Source: Butyrivibrio sp. WCD3002 (GTDB lineage Bacteria > Bacillota > Clostridia > Lachnospirales > Lachnospiraceae). Taken from it: DNA of 64,000 bases. The notes below the pieces were generated by a model. That model did no database searches. It was given only the letters and a program-made list of their open reading frames with translations, and was not told the DNA's origin. Every line of letters starts with the position of its first letter. The stretch's first letter is position 1. Below, one piece after another: positions 6,833 to 15,281 of the stretch. A program made the translations under genes and the position numbers. The DNA lies in contig NZ_AUJO01000013.1 of the NCBI RefSeq assembly GCF_000424265.1, positions 1 through 64,000 on the forward strand, written 5' to 3'.

Positions 6833-7726
6833 TTACTGTACAGATACAGATGTGATGTGGGGGTTAACACCCTCATACCAGTAGAGGAAGCCCTCCATGT
6901 CTACTGTATCACCAACGTTAAGACCTTCAACTGCCTTGTAAACGTCTGAATCCTGACCGCAAAGGTAAGACTCAACTGTGAATGTATATGTTGTGCCATT
7001 TGCAGAAACGTTGAAGTAAAGGTCATCACCCTGTGAACCTGAACCATCATAGTTGTAAAGGAAAGCTACATCATTTCCGTCAGCATCCTTGCTAGCCTCA
7101 ACTGTCATACCCTTGAATGCTACGAACTCGTTCTGGTGATCGATAATAGCATCATCTGCAAGAAGATCAGTAACATCAAGTGCCTCTGCTACAAAGTTGC
7201 CATCCTCGATCTCAAACTTAGCATCTGTGATCTCAACTTCGCCTGACCACTCAGACTTATAACCTGTAACCTTGATCTTTGTGCCGGGTGTAAGCTGCTC
7301 GTACTCTTCCTCTGAGCAAGGCATGTTGTAAATAAAGTAAGCACCGTCCTCAGCCTGTGTGTAGAATGTAGCGTTACCAACGCCTTCGTTCTCCCACCAG
7401 CCCTGCTTAGCCTGTACGTATGTCTCAACTGTTACTTCTGAATCAAGCTCAGCTGCAACGTAGTCTTCGTGTGTCATAACATCGCCTGCTGCCTCTTCAG
7501 TTGCTTCTTCGCCCTCTGAATCCTCTTCAACTACCTCTTCAACAGCCTCTTCAGCTGCATCTGATGCATCCTCAGCAACTTCCTGAGCTGCTTCGCTAAC
7601 CTCTTCTGCTACCTCTGATACAGCCTCAGTAGCTGCATCCTGTGTTCCTTCTGCTGTCTTGCTGCCGCATGCTGCCATGCTAAGAGCAAGGCCCATTGTC
7701 AAAACTGTGGCAATTACCTTTTTCAT
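6833..7726 (-). CDS. Lipoprotein with acidic linker and OB-fold-like C-terminal domain
   Basis: A 297-aa secreted lipoprotein. A type II signal peptide ends in a lipobox MAAC with Cys20, preceded by a basic start and a hydrophobic stretch. Residues 25-80 are a Glu/Ala/Val-rich linker that would hold the domain away from the membrane through the cell wall. The remaining 215 residues are beta-rich: one segment runs from YVQAKQGWWENEG to TGYKSEWSGEVEITDA, a second similar one ends in VEGLNVGDTVDMEGFLYW. Both look like OB-fold nucleic-acid/ligand-binding repeats found in secreted bacterial proteins. The ligand is unknown. The gene stands alone with its own terminator, and the SD GGAGAAAAAATT precedes the ATG. 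Confidence 0.75.
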   Translation of the reverse strand: MKKVIATVLTMGLALSMAACGSKTAEGTQDAATEAVSEVAEEVSEAAQEVAEDASDAAEEAVEEVVEEDSEGEEATEEAAGDVMTHEDYVAAELDSEVTVETYVQAKQGWWENEGVGNATFYTQAEDGAYFIYNMPCSEEEYEQLTPGTKIKVTGYKSEWSGEVEITDAKFEIEDGNFVAEALDVTDLLADDAIIDHQNEFVAFKGMTVEASKDADGNDVAFLYNYDGSGSQGDDLYFNVSANGTTYTFTVESYLCGQDSDVYKAVEGLNVGDTVDMEGFLYWYEGVNPHITSVSVQ

Positions 7727-7780
7727 AATTTTTTCTCCTCTTTTGCTTTTACATGTTAATGTAACAGACGTATTATACCA

Positions 7781-9445
7781 CTATTTTAAAATTTTGGTCC
7801 TAAAAATATAAATTCCTATAAATAACCATGTGGTCACAAGTAATCTAAGGAGCCACTTCGACTCACTTGGAAGCTCGCCGAATTCAGCTTTTCCGCTGCC
7901 TGCAGCAGATGCCTGATCTAAATGATACAGACTCTTTGTATCCTCATAGAGCTTTTCGATATAGGCTTCATCCACAGTAGCTTTTCTTCGAACCGACTTT
8001 GTGGCATTCTCAATAAGCGTTCCTGCTGCATCCCTTAGGGAAGTTGAACCGTTGAATACGCTTGTTATAAATGTATATCTTTGATTTTCCAAAAGAAGCT
8101 TCGTCGCATCTATTTTTACATCATAATAAGTGCTGTTGTCTTCTCCTGCGCGTCCCAGATAGTCCTGATATTCAGCCGATTCCTGAGCTTTAGAGGTTAC
8201 GGGAACATACCCTTCTGTCTCTGCATAGGCTATTTGCACATCATTCGTCAGCATATACTGGGCAAAAAGCCATGACGCAAGCACTTCCTGCGGATCCTTC
8301 TTATTAAAAATACAAATGGATGGTCCCTGCGACATCATGGCAAACTTCTTTTCACCGGGAGCAAGCCTCGATGCCTTGTTATCAGAAATCTCAAGGCCTT
8401 CTCTGTCCACAAATTGAGGAATAGGATAAACAGCAGTCTCAAAATCCATTATCTTATCCTTGGCAATGTCGCAAAGGGGCGCATTTGTTCCCATCCAGGT
8501 AGCACCTGCCGTGGAATCCACAGCAAAAATGCACTGACCAGCGTTAAGGAAGTTTGCAGGATATCCGGAAATCTTAAAGGTGGAAAAAGCTCCCGTTTTA
8601 GCATGAGAAGCAATCTCAATCAGGTTTTCCTTTGTTACATCCTCAAAAAGCCAGTTATTTCCAAGAGCGTCCGAATACTGCGCACCCTCCTGTCTAAGCA
8701 GAGTGATCATCATATTGTCGGTGGACTTATAAATGAAGGGAATCAGAACCTTCTGACCATTTAACTTAAATGTCCCATCCTCATTTTTCTCTGTCGCCTT
8801 TTCAGATACCTCCCAGACAAAATCCCAGGAAAGAACCTCCGGCATCTCATAGCCAAGCTGCTCTATAAAGGTTTTGTTAACGTAACATGCTTCCGTGGAG
8901 CGCATATAGGGTATTGCATAGTAGTGATCACCTATAATTCCCTCAGATAAAAACTCTGGAATTATTTCATCCTTTGCGGGAGCATCATACTTAAGCTCAG
9001 AGCCGGAGAGACCATACCTTGAATCCTCCATAAGAAAATCCAGCGGTACCACCGTATCTGCTCCTGTAAGATAGGTAGCGATATGATCCGGATATGTAAT
9101 ACATACATTTGGCGTCGTATCTGTGGAAATATTGGTAATTACATCGTTGTAGATTTTTCCGTAGTCTGTGTAAAGCCTAAGGTTTACATCAATGTTTGGA
9201 TATAGCTTTTCAAAATCAGTTATGGCCTTCTCATAGATTTTTGTCTGAGTTTTGTTGGTATCATTTTTCGCCCAGAAGGTAATCTCATATTTTGAAGTCT
9301 CATCGAAAGCCTCCGGAATCTCAAAGCCCAGAGACTCTTTTGATCCATGGCATGCGGTAAGTGGCAGCGCAGACATCAAAACAAGCGCTGCTGCCATGAA
9401 AGATGCGGCCTTCCAGGATTTTTTCCCAAATGAAAGAAGTCTCAT
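7781..9445 (-). CDS. Carbohydrate ABC transporter solute-binding lipoprotein with C-terminal membrane anchor
   Basis: A 554-aa extracellular family 1 solute-binding protein. The open frame extends 73 codons further upstream, but the ATG at 9445 has a strong GAGGAGG SD. It also overlaps the permease stop as ATGA and starts a proper lipoprotein signal (Lys-rich start, hydrophobic core, lipobox LTAC). The body shows the usual features: YEITFWAKNDTNKTQ, FEKLYPNIDVNLRLYTDYG and a run of polar and aromatic binding residues. Unusually, a hydrophobic helix follows near the C-terminus (WLLRLLVTTWLFIGIYIF) with a basic end, so the protein would be tethered at both ends. It is the last gene of the ATPase-permease-permease-binding protein operon. 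Substrate is a sugar or glycerol-phosphate-type solute; it cannot be fixed from sequence. Confidence 0.85.
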   Translation of the reverse strand: MRLLSFGKKSWKAASFMAAALVLMSALPLTACHGSKESLGFEIPEAFDETSKYEITFWAKNDTNKTQTKIYEKAITDFEKLYPNIDVNLRLYTDYGKIYNDVITNISTDTTPNVCITYPDHIATYLTGADTVVPLDFLMEDSRYGLSGSELKYDAPAKDEIIPEFLSEGIIGDHYYAIPYMRSTEACYVNKTFIEQLGYEMPEVLSWDFVWEVSEKATEKNEDGTFKLNGQKVLIPFIYKSTDNMMITLLRQEGAQYSDALGNNWLFEDVTKENLIEIASHAKTGAFSTFKISGYPANFLNAGQCIFAVDSTAGATWMGTNAPLCDIAKDKIMDFETAVYPIPQFVDREGLEISDNKASRLAPGEKKFAMMSQGPSICIFNKKDPQEVLASWLFAQYMLTNDVQIAYAETEGYVPVTSKAQESAEYQDYLGRAGEDNSTYYDVKIDATKLLLENQRYTFITSVFNGSTSLRDAAGTLIENATKSVRRKATVDEAYIEKLYEDTKSLYHLDQASAAGSGKAEFGELPSESKWLLRLLVTTWLFIGIYIFRTKILK

Positions 9446-10353
9446 CCCTTGGTTCCTCCTCTTGCAACGCCTGCCATTATCTTTTTCCTGAAAACAAGGA
9501 ACAGTACCATAAGGGGCACTGATATTGCGACAACAGCTGCCATCATGGCAGGAATATTTTCTCTTCCAAAGCCGTTTTCTCTTATTTCCTGAATTCCGTT
9601 TGAAACAAGGAAAAAGTTCGGATCGTCGGTTATAAGTCTTGGCCATACGTAGGAATTCCAGCACTCGATTACCTTAAGGATAGTAATTGTAATAAGTGTC
9701 GGCTTTGCTATAGGAATCATAACCCGCCACAAATAGCGTAAATCTGATGTTCCATCAACCTTTGCGGCCTTATAGAGCTCGTCCGGGATCTGCTCAAAAT
9801 TTTCCTTTAATAAATAAATATAGAAAACCGAGATCACTGACGGAAGCACAAGACCCGGCATGGAATTTCTAAGGTCCATGTTGGTGATCGTAACGTAATT
9901 GGTAATGATAACCAGCTCGTTAGGAATCATCATAAGTGATAAAAACAGAGCAAACAGTATGTTTTTGCCCTTAAACTCGAGCCTTGAAAAGGCAAAGGCC
10001 GACAGCACCACAATAACCAGCATGATAGCCGTTGTAACTGCCGTAAACACAAAGGTATTAAGCAGGTATCTGCCAAGAGAGACCTCCGTAAAGGCATCCA
10101 CGTAGTTCTGAAATGTGGGTGAAGTAACAAAGAGCTTTGGTACATACTCGCTGTTATAGGAGCTGTAGCTTTTAAAGGATGTAAGGATCATCCAATAAAA
10201 TGGGAAAAGTACTATAAGCGCCCAAAATGCCAACAGAAGATATCGAAGAATAAGTCCTGTGATATTAGCCGCCGTAGCCCTCTGCTCTATTAGTTTATAT
10301 TCTGAATTTTCATGGGGCTTTGCCCCCGTTTTTCCATCTGTATTTGAAGACAT
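9442..10353 (-). CDS. ABC transporter permease, MalG/UgpE type
   Basis: A 303-aa inner-membrane permease with six predicted helices, starting after a hydrophilic 30-residue N-terminus. The cytoplasmic EAA loop that docks the ATPase is ELYKAAKVDGTSDLRYLWRV, followed by IPIAKPTL, as in the MalG/UgpE (CUT1) family. It pairs with the MalF-type permease encoded just upstream, and the binding-protein gene overlaps its stop codon. All four operon genes are tightly packed, so they are co-transcribed. Confidence 0.9.
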   Translation of the reverse strand: MSSNTDGKTGAKPHENSEYKLIEQRATAANITGLILRYLLLAFWALIVLFPFYWMILTSFKSYSSYNSEYVPKLFVTSPTFQNYVDAFTEVSLGRYLLNTFVFTAVTTAIMLVIVVLSAFAFSRLEFKGKNILFALFLSLMMIPNELVIITNYVTITNMDLRNSMPGLVLPSVISVFYIYLLKENFEQIPDELYKAAKVDGTSDLRYLWRVMIPIAKPTLITITILKVIECWNSYVWPRLITDDPNFFLVSNGIQEIRENGFGRENIPAMMAAVVAISVPLMVLFLVFRKKIMAGVARGGTKG

Positions 10354-10395
10354 AAGCTTCCTCTTTTCATGATGAATTATGCTAAAGTCAAAAAA

Positions 10396-11295
10396 TTACT
10401 GATAATATACAGTCTTCTCACTGACAAGAAGGTTAATAATTGTAATCGTAAACACTATGGCAAAAAGAATTATGGCTGCTGCCGATGCGTAGGAAGGATA
10501 GCCGCCGCTGTTTCCGTACAGCATGTCATAGATGTAACCTACAATGGTGTTCATTCCAGCAGCATTAAGGTCCGTTCCAAAAAGAGCAACCTCGTCGCTG
10601 TATGCCTTGAATGCCCCGATAAATCCCGTAATTACAAGATAAAATACCATTGGCGATATCATAGGAAGTGTGATCTTGAAAAAGATTCTGTATTTTGGTG
10701 TGGCATCAATTTTTGCCGCCTTATAATAAATAGGGTCAACGGATGCCAGATTACTTGTGAGGATCAGAATTTTAAAGGGCAGTACTACCCAGATTGTGTA
10801 AAAACACATAACAAACATCTTGGCTGAATATGGACCATCGATAAAGTCCACGGATTCGCCGCCAAAAAATCTGATCAGCACATTTACCATTCCGTCCGTG
10901 TAGGCCGTTTTCTGAAAAAGGATCATGAAAACAAGTCCAACCGCCAGAGTATTTGTCACATACGGAAGGAAGTATATCGTTTGGAAAAGCTCACGAAGCT
11001 TATCTATTGAGCTAAGGGCCAGAGAGATTATAAGCGCAATACCTGTAGAAAGCGGCACAGTTATAAGCACAATGATAAACGTATTCTTAAGCGCCTGAAT
11101 AAAATAGGGATCATGCAGCACATAAGAATAGTTGTAGCCACCAATTCCAAAATAGCTCTGGGATGCAAAATTATACCCCTCCTCAAAGGAATAGATGAAA
11201 ACATCTATCATGGGATAGACCAAAAAAGCTCCCAGGAATATGATCGCCGGCAATAAGCATAGCCAGGCAGTTAAGGTCTGTTTTTTATTATTCAT
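10396..11295 (-). CDS. ABC transporter permease, MalF/UgpA type
   Basis: A 299-aa membrane protein of the CUT1 family. The first helix is at about residues 10-30 and the periplasmic loop NFASQSYFGIGGYNYSYVL comes before the core. The EAA motif is PIYYKAAKIDATPKYRIFFKI, followed by TLPMISPM. It forms the second half of the transmembrane pore. The gene starts right after the ATPase stop codon, giving translational coupling, and the next permease follows after 42 bases. Confidence 0.9.
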   Translation of the reverse strand: MNNKKQTLTAWLCLLPAIIFLGAFLVYPMIDVFIYSFEEGYNFASQSYFGIGGYNYSYVLHDPYFIQALKNTFIIVLITVPLSTGIALIISLALSSIDKLRELFQTIYFLPYVTNTLAVGLVFMILFQKTAYTDGMVNVLIRFFGGESVDFIDGPYSAKMFVMCFYTIWVVLPFKILILTSNLASVDPIYYKAAKIDATPKYRIFFKITLPMISPMVFYLVITGFIGAFKAYSDEVALFGTDLNAAGMNTIVGYIYDMLYGNSGGYPSYASAAAIILFAIVFTITIINLLVSEKTVYYQ

Positions 11296-12423
11296 TTAGT
11301 GAAGCACCTTCCCTGTTTTTGCATCAAAAATATGAATCTTGTTTGGCTTAATTGTAAAAGCAACCTCTCCGCCGGGAGTCTTGATTCCCGTGCCGGATGC
11401 CACAATTGCTCTTATCATAGTGCCTTCAAAAAACTCATTTGCGCACAGAACACTGGAATCTCTGCCCATTACTTCAAGCTTTCTGAACTCGCAGATAAGC
11501 CTTTCTTTATCATCAGAGGCTTCGCTTCTGCCATTCCAGCTATCATCAGGTATAAAGCCCTCAGGCCTTATGCCAACATAAACATCCCTGTCACCAAGGT
11601 CCTCTTCCATTCTATAAACTCTGTCCGTTCCAATGAAAACAGATCCTGCTCTGACAACACCCTTAAAGACATTTATCTGAGGTGTTCCGAGGAATTTGGC
11701 AACAAAGAGATTATCAGGCTTGTCATAGACATCCTGAGGATTACCCTGCTGCATGATCCTGCCATCCTGCATTACTACTATGGTATCGCAGATACTCATG
11801 GCTTCTTCCTGATCGTGGGTTACAAAAATCGTAGTTATTCCTGTCTCCACCTGAATTCTCTTAAGCTCTTCCCTGGTCTGCAGTCTTAATCTTGCATCAA
11901 GGTTAGATAATGGCTCGTCCAGAAGAAGTACCTTGGGCTTTTTAACAAGAGCTCTTGCTATGGCAACTCTTTGCTGCTGTCCGCCTGACATCTCAGAAGG
12001 CTTTCTGTCAAGAAGCCCCTCTATCTGTACAAGCTTTGCAGTCTCAAAGACCTTCCTGTCCATTTCATCCCTTGTCAGCTTATCCTTCCCCCTAAGGTTT
12101 TCAAGAGGAAATCTGATGTTTTCTCTGACGTTCAAATGAGGATAAAGTGCGTAATTCTGAAAAACAAGTCCAACTCCCCTGTTTTCAGCAGGAAGCTCCG
12201 TAACATCATCATCGCCAAAATAAATTTTGCCCTGTGTCGGCTTTTCAAGGCCGCTTATAAGATTAAGAACGGTACTCTTTCCACATCCCGAAGGGCCAAG
12301 AAGCCCCACAAGCTTGCCATCCGGAATCTCGTAGTCAAAATCGTTAACTGCGATAACATATTCCTTTATTTTCTTGTTTCTGTTTGGAAATTTTTTGGTT
12401 AGATGCTCCAAAACTATTTTCAT
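11296..12423 (-). CDS. Sugar ABC transporter ATP-binding protein (UgpC/MalK/MsmK family)
   Basis: A 375-aa ATPase. Walker A GPSGCGKST is at about 43-51, the signature MSGGQQQRVAIARAL at about 142-156, Walker B VLLLDEPLSNLDA next, and the H-loop THDQEEAM. After residue 240 comes the OB-fold-like regulatory domain typical of MalK/UgpC, ending in a TIKPNKIHIFD strand. Length is normal. It leads the transporter operon, with an SD upstream of ATG 12423. A second ATPase of the same family is encoded alone at 60487-61596. Confidence 0.93.
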   Translation of the reverse strand: MKIVLEHLTKKFPNRNKKIKEYVIAVNDFDYEIPDGKLVGLLGPSGCGKSTVLNLISGLEKPTQGKIYFGDDDVTELPAENRGVGLVFQNYALYPHLNVRENIRFPLENLRGKDKLTRDEMDRKVFETAKLVQIEGLLDRKPSEMSGGQQQRVAIARALVKKPKVLLLDEPLSNLDARLRLQTREELKRIQVETGITTIFVTHDQEEAMSICDTIVVMQDGRIMQQGNPQDVYDKPDNLFVAKFLGTPQINVFKGVVRAGSVFIGTDRVYRMEEDLGDRDVYVGIRPEGFIPDDSWNGRSEASDDKERLICEFRKLEVMGRDSSVLCANEFFEGTMIRAIVASGTGIKTPGGEVAFTIKPNKIHIFDAKTGKVLH

Positions 12424-12444
12424 AAAAAATCCCCCAAGGTATAT

Positions 12445-13269
12445 TTATACTCTGAATCCTGCTTTATGATAATTATCCAGAAAAATTCTAATGTCCGAAT
12501 TCATTATCAGATTATCAGGAAATGCTATCTCTTTAAGCTCTGCCTGTAAAAGTGGCAGCCCCCCTATCTCCTTCGCATTAAGAGCCCCGGAGTCAGCGCA
12601 TATCATAACATCTTCCTCAGCGCATTTTATAAGGAGTTTTCTTGCTTTCTCCCTTACTTCATCCCCAAGTAAAAGGGTCTGTTCATCTATTTCCACAGGC
12701 TTATTAAGGCTTCTGCATGCTCTTATAAGCTCCGTATAGTCAAATTCTAAATCTGTTCTGCAAAGATTCCCAAGCATCAGCACCTTTTCATCGCTTACAG
12801 CATTTATATACATCTGCGTTGCCTTAGCGGAGCTCATTTCCATAGGCTTCCATTTGCCGCTGGCTAAAGCGATTATAAAATCCGGCATAAAAACGGTATC
12901 ACCCCAAAACTTCTTTTCACCGGGAAGACCTATTCCAAAAAGATAGCCCTCCGGACTTACGATATCCGCAACGCAGCCATATAGAAGCTTTACCCCGGAT
13001 ACGTCCCTGGGGAGAATCTCCTGCTCATCATCCTCTAAGCTTGATGTTTCCGAGTTATCACCTTCGGATGATGAATCTTCTTCCGTTTCCGGATGCTCCG
13101 GATCTCTGTCAACAACCAGCGAACTGAATGGATCTGTTACTGCCAGAAGCTCAAGTCCTGCCTCTATCCCTGCATCTATATTTTCCTGTAAAGACGACTG
13201 TCCGCCTGCGGTAAAAAATGTATGAGTCCGCAGATCGCATCTTATACTGATCATAGAATTTACCCACAT
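12445..13269 (-). CDS. PHP-domain-like protein with degenerate metal site
   Basis: A 274-aa protein whose beginning reads like a PHP phosphoesterase: CDLRTHTFFTAGGQSSLQEN, then an AGLELLAVTD strand. In active PHP enzymes these motifs are DLHxHT and AxTDH; here the first His is Arg and the TDH His is Pro. The late SDAH motif appears as CADSGALN. Three metal ligands are therefore missing, and a binding or regulatory rather than catalytic role is likely. An acidic insertion of about 30 residues (rich in Glu, Ser and Asp) sits at 55-85. It lies 21 bases upstream of the sugar ABC operon on the same strand. The start could be 13269 or the ATG at 13254; neither has a clear SD. Confidence 0.6.
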   Translation of the reverse strand: MWVNSMISIRCDLRTHTFFTAGGQSSLQENIDAGIEAGLELLAVTDPFSSLVVDRDPEHPETEEDSSSEGDNSETSSLEDDEQEILPRDVSGVKLLYGCVADIVSPEGYLFGIGLPGEKKFWGDTVFMPDFIIALASGKWKPMEMSSAKATQMYINAVSDEKVLMLGNLCRTDLEFDYTELIRACRSLNKPVEIDEQTLLLGDEVREKARKLLIKCAEEDVMICADSGALNAKEIGGLPLLQAELKEIAFPDNLIMNSDIRIFLDNYHKAGFRV

Positions 13270-13335
13270 TCATTTTTACTATATAGCCAAAACCGCTTAA
13301 TTGATACCCTTTTGATGGTTTTATTGAAAAAATAA

Positions 13336-13971
13336 TTAAGCGTTTTCACTTTTTACCTTTATTATAAAAAGTCTGCCTTCCCTTACTGAAACTATGGCAC
13401 TGCCTCCATCCGGGACTTCATTACTTACTCCGACAGGAAAATCCATGGTCAGCTCTGCATCCTTAACATTATACTTTGCACCTTCTATGGTGACACCATG
13501 GGCATCGCCCCCTGCAGGAAGCACAGAAAAATATTTAAAATCGCTTCCTATAGTTTCAGACCTTTTTTCGGAAATTAATGTGATCTCAGAATAATCATCT
13601 ATTATCATCCCGGAAAGCCCCTTCATTTCCAGCATGATAAGAATTGCCATATTGCCAAGGCTGTGATCGAACCGTTTTCCGAGAACTCCCACAAGATAAA
13701 AATCAGTAAATCCGCGCTTTATTGCTTCCTTTACTGCAAAAACACTATCGGTATCATCCTTTTCCGTGGGAAGCTTTATCAGCTCTACATCAGTTTCAGG
13801 CACCGGATGCGAATCGAAGTCACCTATTATAAGGTCCGGCTTAAAGCCCAGCTTTTCCTCATGATAAAGACCACCATCGCAGTAAATGTAAAACATATTC
13901 TCATCTATATGTGATTTAACCCATTCATGGTTTTTAATCTCAGCCCCTGCTATGATGACGCATTTTTTCAT
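13336..13971 (-). CDS. thiN: Thiamine pyrophosphokinase
   Basis: A 211-aa enzyme that transfers pyrophosphate from ATP to thiamine, the last step to the cofactor TPP. The frame is open 17 codons further upstream, but the ATG at 13971 starts the conserved MKKCVIIAGAE strand. Recognisable motifs are CDGGLYHEEKLGFKPDLIIGD followed by FDSHP, the PTEKDDTDS loop, and GVLGKRFDHSLGN. The C-terminal beta-domain that binds thiamine runs from about residue 120. No TPP riboswitch is visible upstream, and no other thiamine gene is nearby. In many Firmicutes thiN stands near rpe or rsgA; that context is absent here. Confidence 0.9.
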   Translation of the reverse strand: MKKCVIIAGAEIKNHEWVKSHIDENMFYIYCDGGLYHEEKLGFKPDLIIGDFDSHPVPETDVELIKLPTEKDDTDSVFAVKEAIKRGFTDFYLVGVLGKRFDHSLGNMAILIMLEMKGLSGMIIDDYSEITLISEKRSETIGSDFKYFSVLPAGGDAHGVTIEGAKYNVKDAELTMDFPVGVSNEVPDGGSAIVSVREGRLFIIKVKSENA

Positions 13972-14035
13972 AATTCCACGACCACTCCATTTTATGATCA
14001 GCTTTTCATATATCTTTAACACTATATCATTATAA

Positions 14036-14066
14036 AAGGCAGATGATATTAGCTACCATCTGCCTT
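14036..14066 (-). terminator. Terminator after the MglB-like binding protein gene
   Basis: AAGGCAGATG and CATCTGCCTT form a 10-bp stem around an 11-base loop, followed on the minus strand by TTATAAT. It isolates thiN from the upstream gene. Confidence 0.7.
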
Positions 14067-14156
14067 ACATTATAATCCTATATTCTATATTATGCCTATA
14101 TCACGATTATGCTTCAGTATAATAATTATTGCCTAAAAGCTTTCACGCTATATATC

Positions 14157-15248
14157 TTACTTTATCCTGTCCAGAATTTCCTGGGCGTTCTCCTTTGTAA
14201 CCTTTACATAATCGCAGCCTATGTAGTGATCGTTGCCTGCCCCCTTCATATAGTTGATGGTTGCGGCTGCTGCCCGGTGCGACTGATCAAAGTAGTCATT
14301 GAAAACCGTTCCCGTAATAGATCCGTCAATGACATCATCAAGGGCTTCCGTAAGGGCATCAACTCCAACGAGGTAGATATCATCGCCAACAGTCCTGCCT
14401 GCTGCCTTAATGGACATAAGAGCCCCAAGTGCCATAGCATCGTTGTTACAAAAAACCACCTCTGTTTCGGGATACTTCTCTAAGGCCTCCTTGGAAAGTG
14501 CCTTTGCCGTCTCCATATCCCAGTTTCCAACCTCATCAAAGAGACATTTTACACTCCATCCCTTATCCTCTAAGGCCTTTACGGAAAACTGCGTTCTGTA
14601 CTGGGCGTCTATATTCTCAGGATCCCCCTCTATCATGATGTATTGAACAATACTGTCGCCGTTCTTATCAATCTTCTCAAGACCAATATCTGTTATGATA
14701 TCGCCCTGAAGCGTTCCTGACTGACGGGCATCGCAGCCAACATAGGTTACTTCCCAGCCATTATCCACCCATCTTTGCTCTTCTTCGGCATCCGGTTCTC
14801 TGTTTATATAAACAAGGGGTATTCCCGCCCCCACTGCCATGTCTGTGATTGTGGCAGACTCTGAAGTGTTGACCGCATTTATAATAAGAACATCAATGCC
14901 GCCATCAATCATGTCCTGAATCTGCTTATTCTGCTTTTCCTGACTAAGCTCTGAATTCTCTACTGTGATGTTTTCCTCAGAAAATCCCTGGTCCACCAGA
15001 TAGTTTACAAGTTCATTTCTGTAAAGTGTCATGAAATTATCATCAAAGTTATAAATACAGATACCGATTTTTTTCTGAGAAATGTCATTACTTTTTTCGG
15101 CTGATGCCTCCTGCTGTGAAGCTTCTAAGCTCCCTGTATCGCCGGTAGCTTCATCCTCTGCCGGTATCGGTTCTCCTCCCGCACATCCTGAAAGCATTGC
15201 TACCACAAGTACCCCGGCTATAAATAAACTGCCTGTTCTATTTTTCAT
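14157..15248 (-). CDS. Galactose/glucose-type substrate-binding lipoprotein (MglB-like)
   Basis: A 363-aa type 1 periplasmic-binding-fold protein. The lipoprotein signal ends in LSGC (Cys22) and is followed by a short acidic/Ser-rich linker. The body begins KKIGICIYNFDDNFMTLYRN, which matches MglB (sugar-stacking Asp-Asp-Asn-Phe). It continues with IINAVNTSESATI, PLVYINREP and FCNNDAMALG, all typical of the galactose/methyl-galactoside group. No mglA/mglC partner is encoded next to it; upstream is a GGDEF-like protein, 33 bases away. It may feed a remote transporter or act as a sensor. The final DYVKVTKENAQEILDRIK is also typical of MglB. Confidence 0.85.
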   Translation of the reverse strand: MKNRTGSLFIAGVLVVAMLSGCAGGEPIPAEDEATGDTGSLEASQQEASAEKSNDISQKKIGICIYNFDDNFMTLYRNELVNYLVDQGFSEENITVENSELSQEKQNKQIQDMIDGGIDVLIINAVNTSESATITDMAVGAGIPLVYINREPDAEEEQRWVDNGWEVTYVGCDARQSGTLQGDIITDIGLEKIDKNGDSIVQYIMIEGDPENIDAQYRTQFSVKALEDKGWSVKCLFDEVGNWDMETAKALSKEALEKYPETEVVFCNNDAMALGALMSIKAAGRTVGDDIYLVGVDALTEALDDVIDGSITGTVFNDYFDQSHRAAAATINYMKGAGNDHYIGCDYVKVTKENAQEILDRIK

Positions 15249-15281
15249 AGTGCATTCCTCCTCGTGCCTTACAAGGTAGTT

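Noticed and set aside
9446-9664. 73-codon N-terminal extension of the solute-binding protein
   Set aside because: The frame is open but lies inside the permease gene and has no SD. The ATG at 9445 has a strong SD and starts a lipoprotein signal.
10369-10827. 152-codon open frame on the plus strand
   Set aside because: Antisense to the MalF-type permease, no SD, composition unlike a protein.
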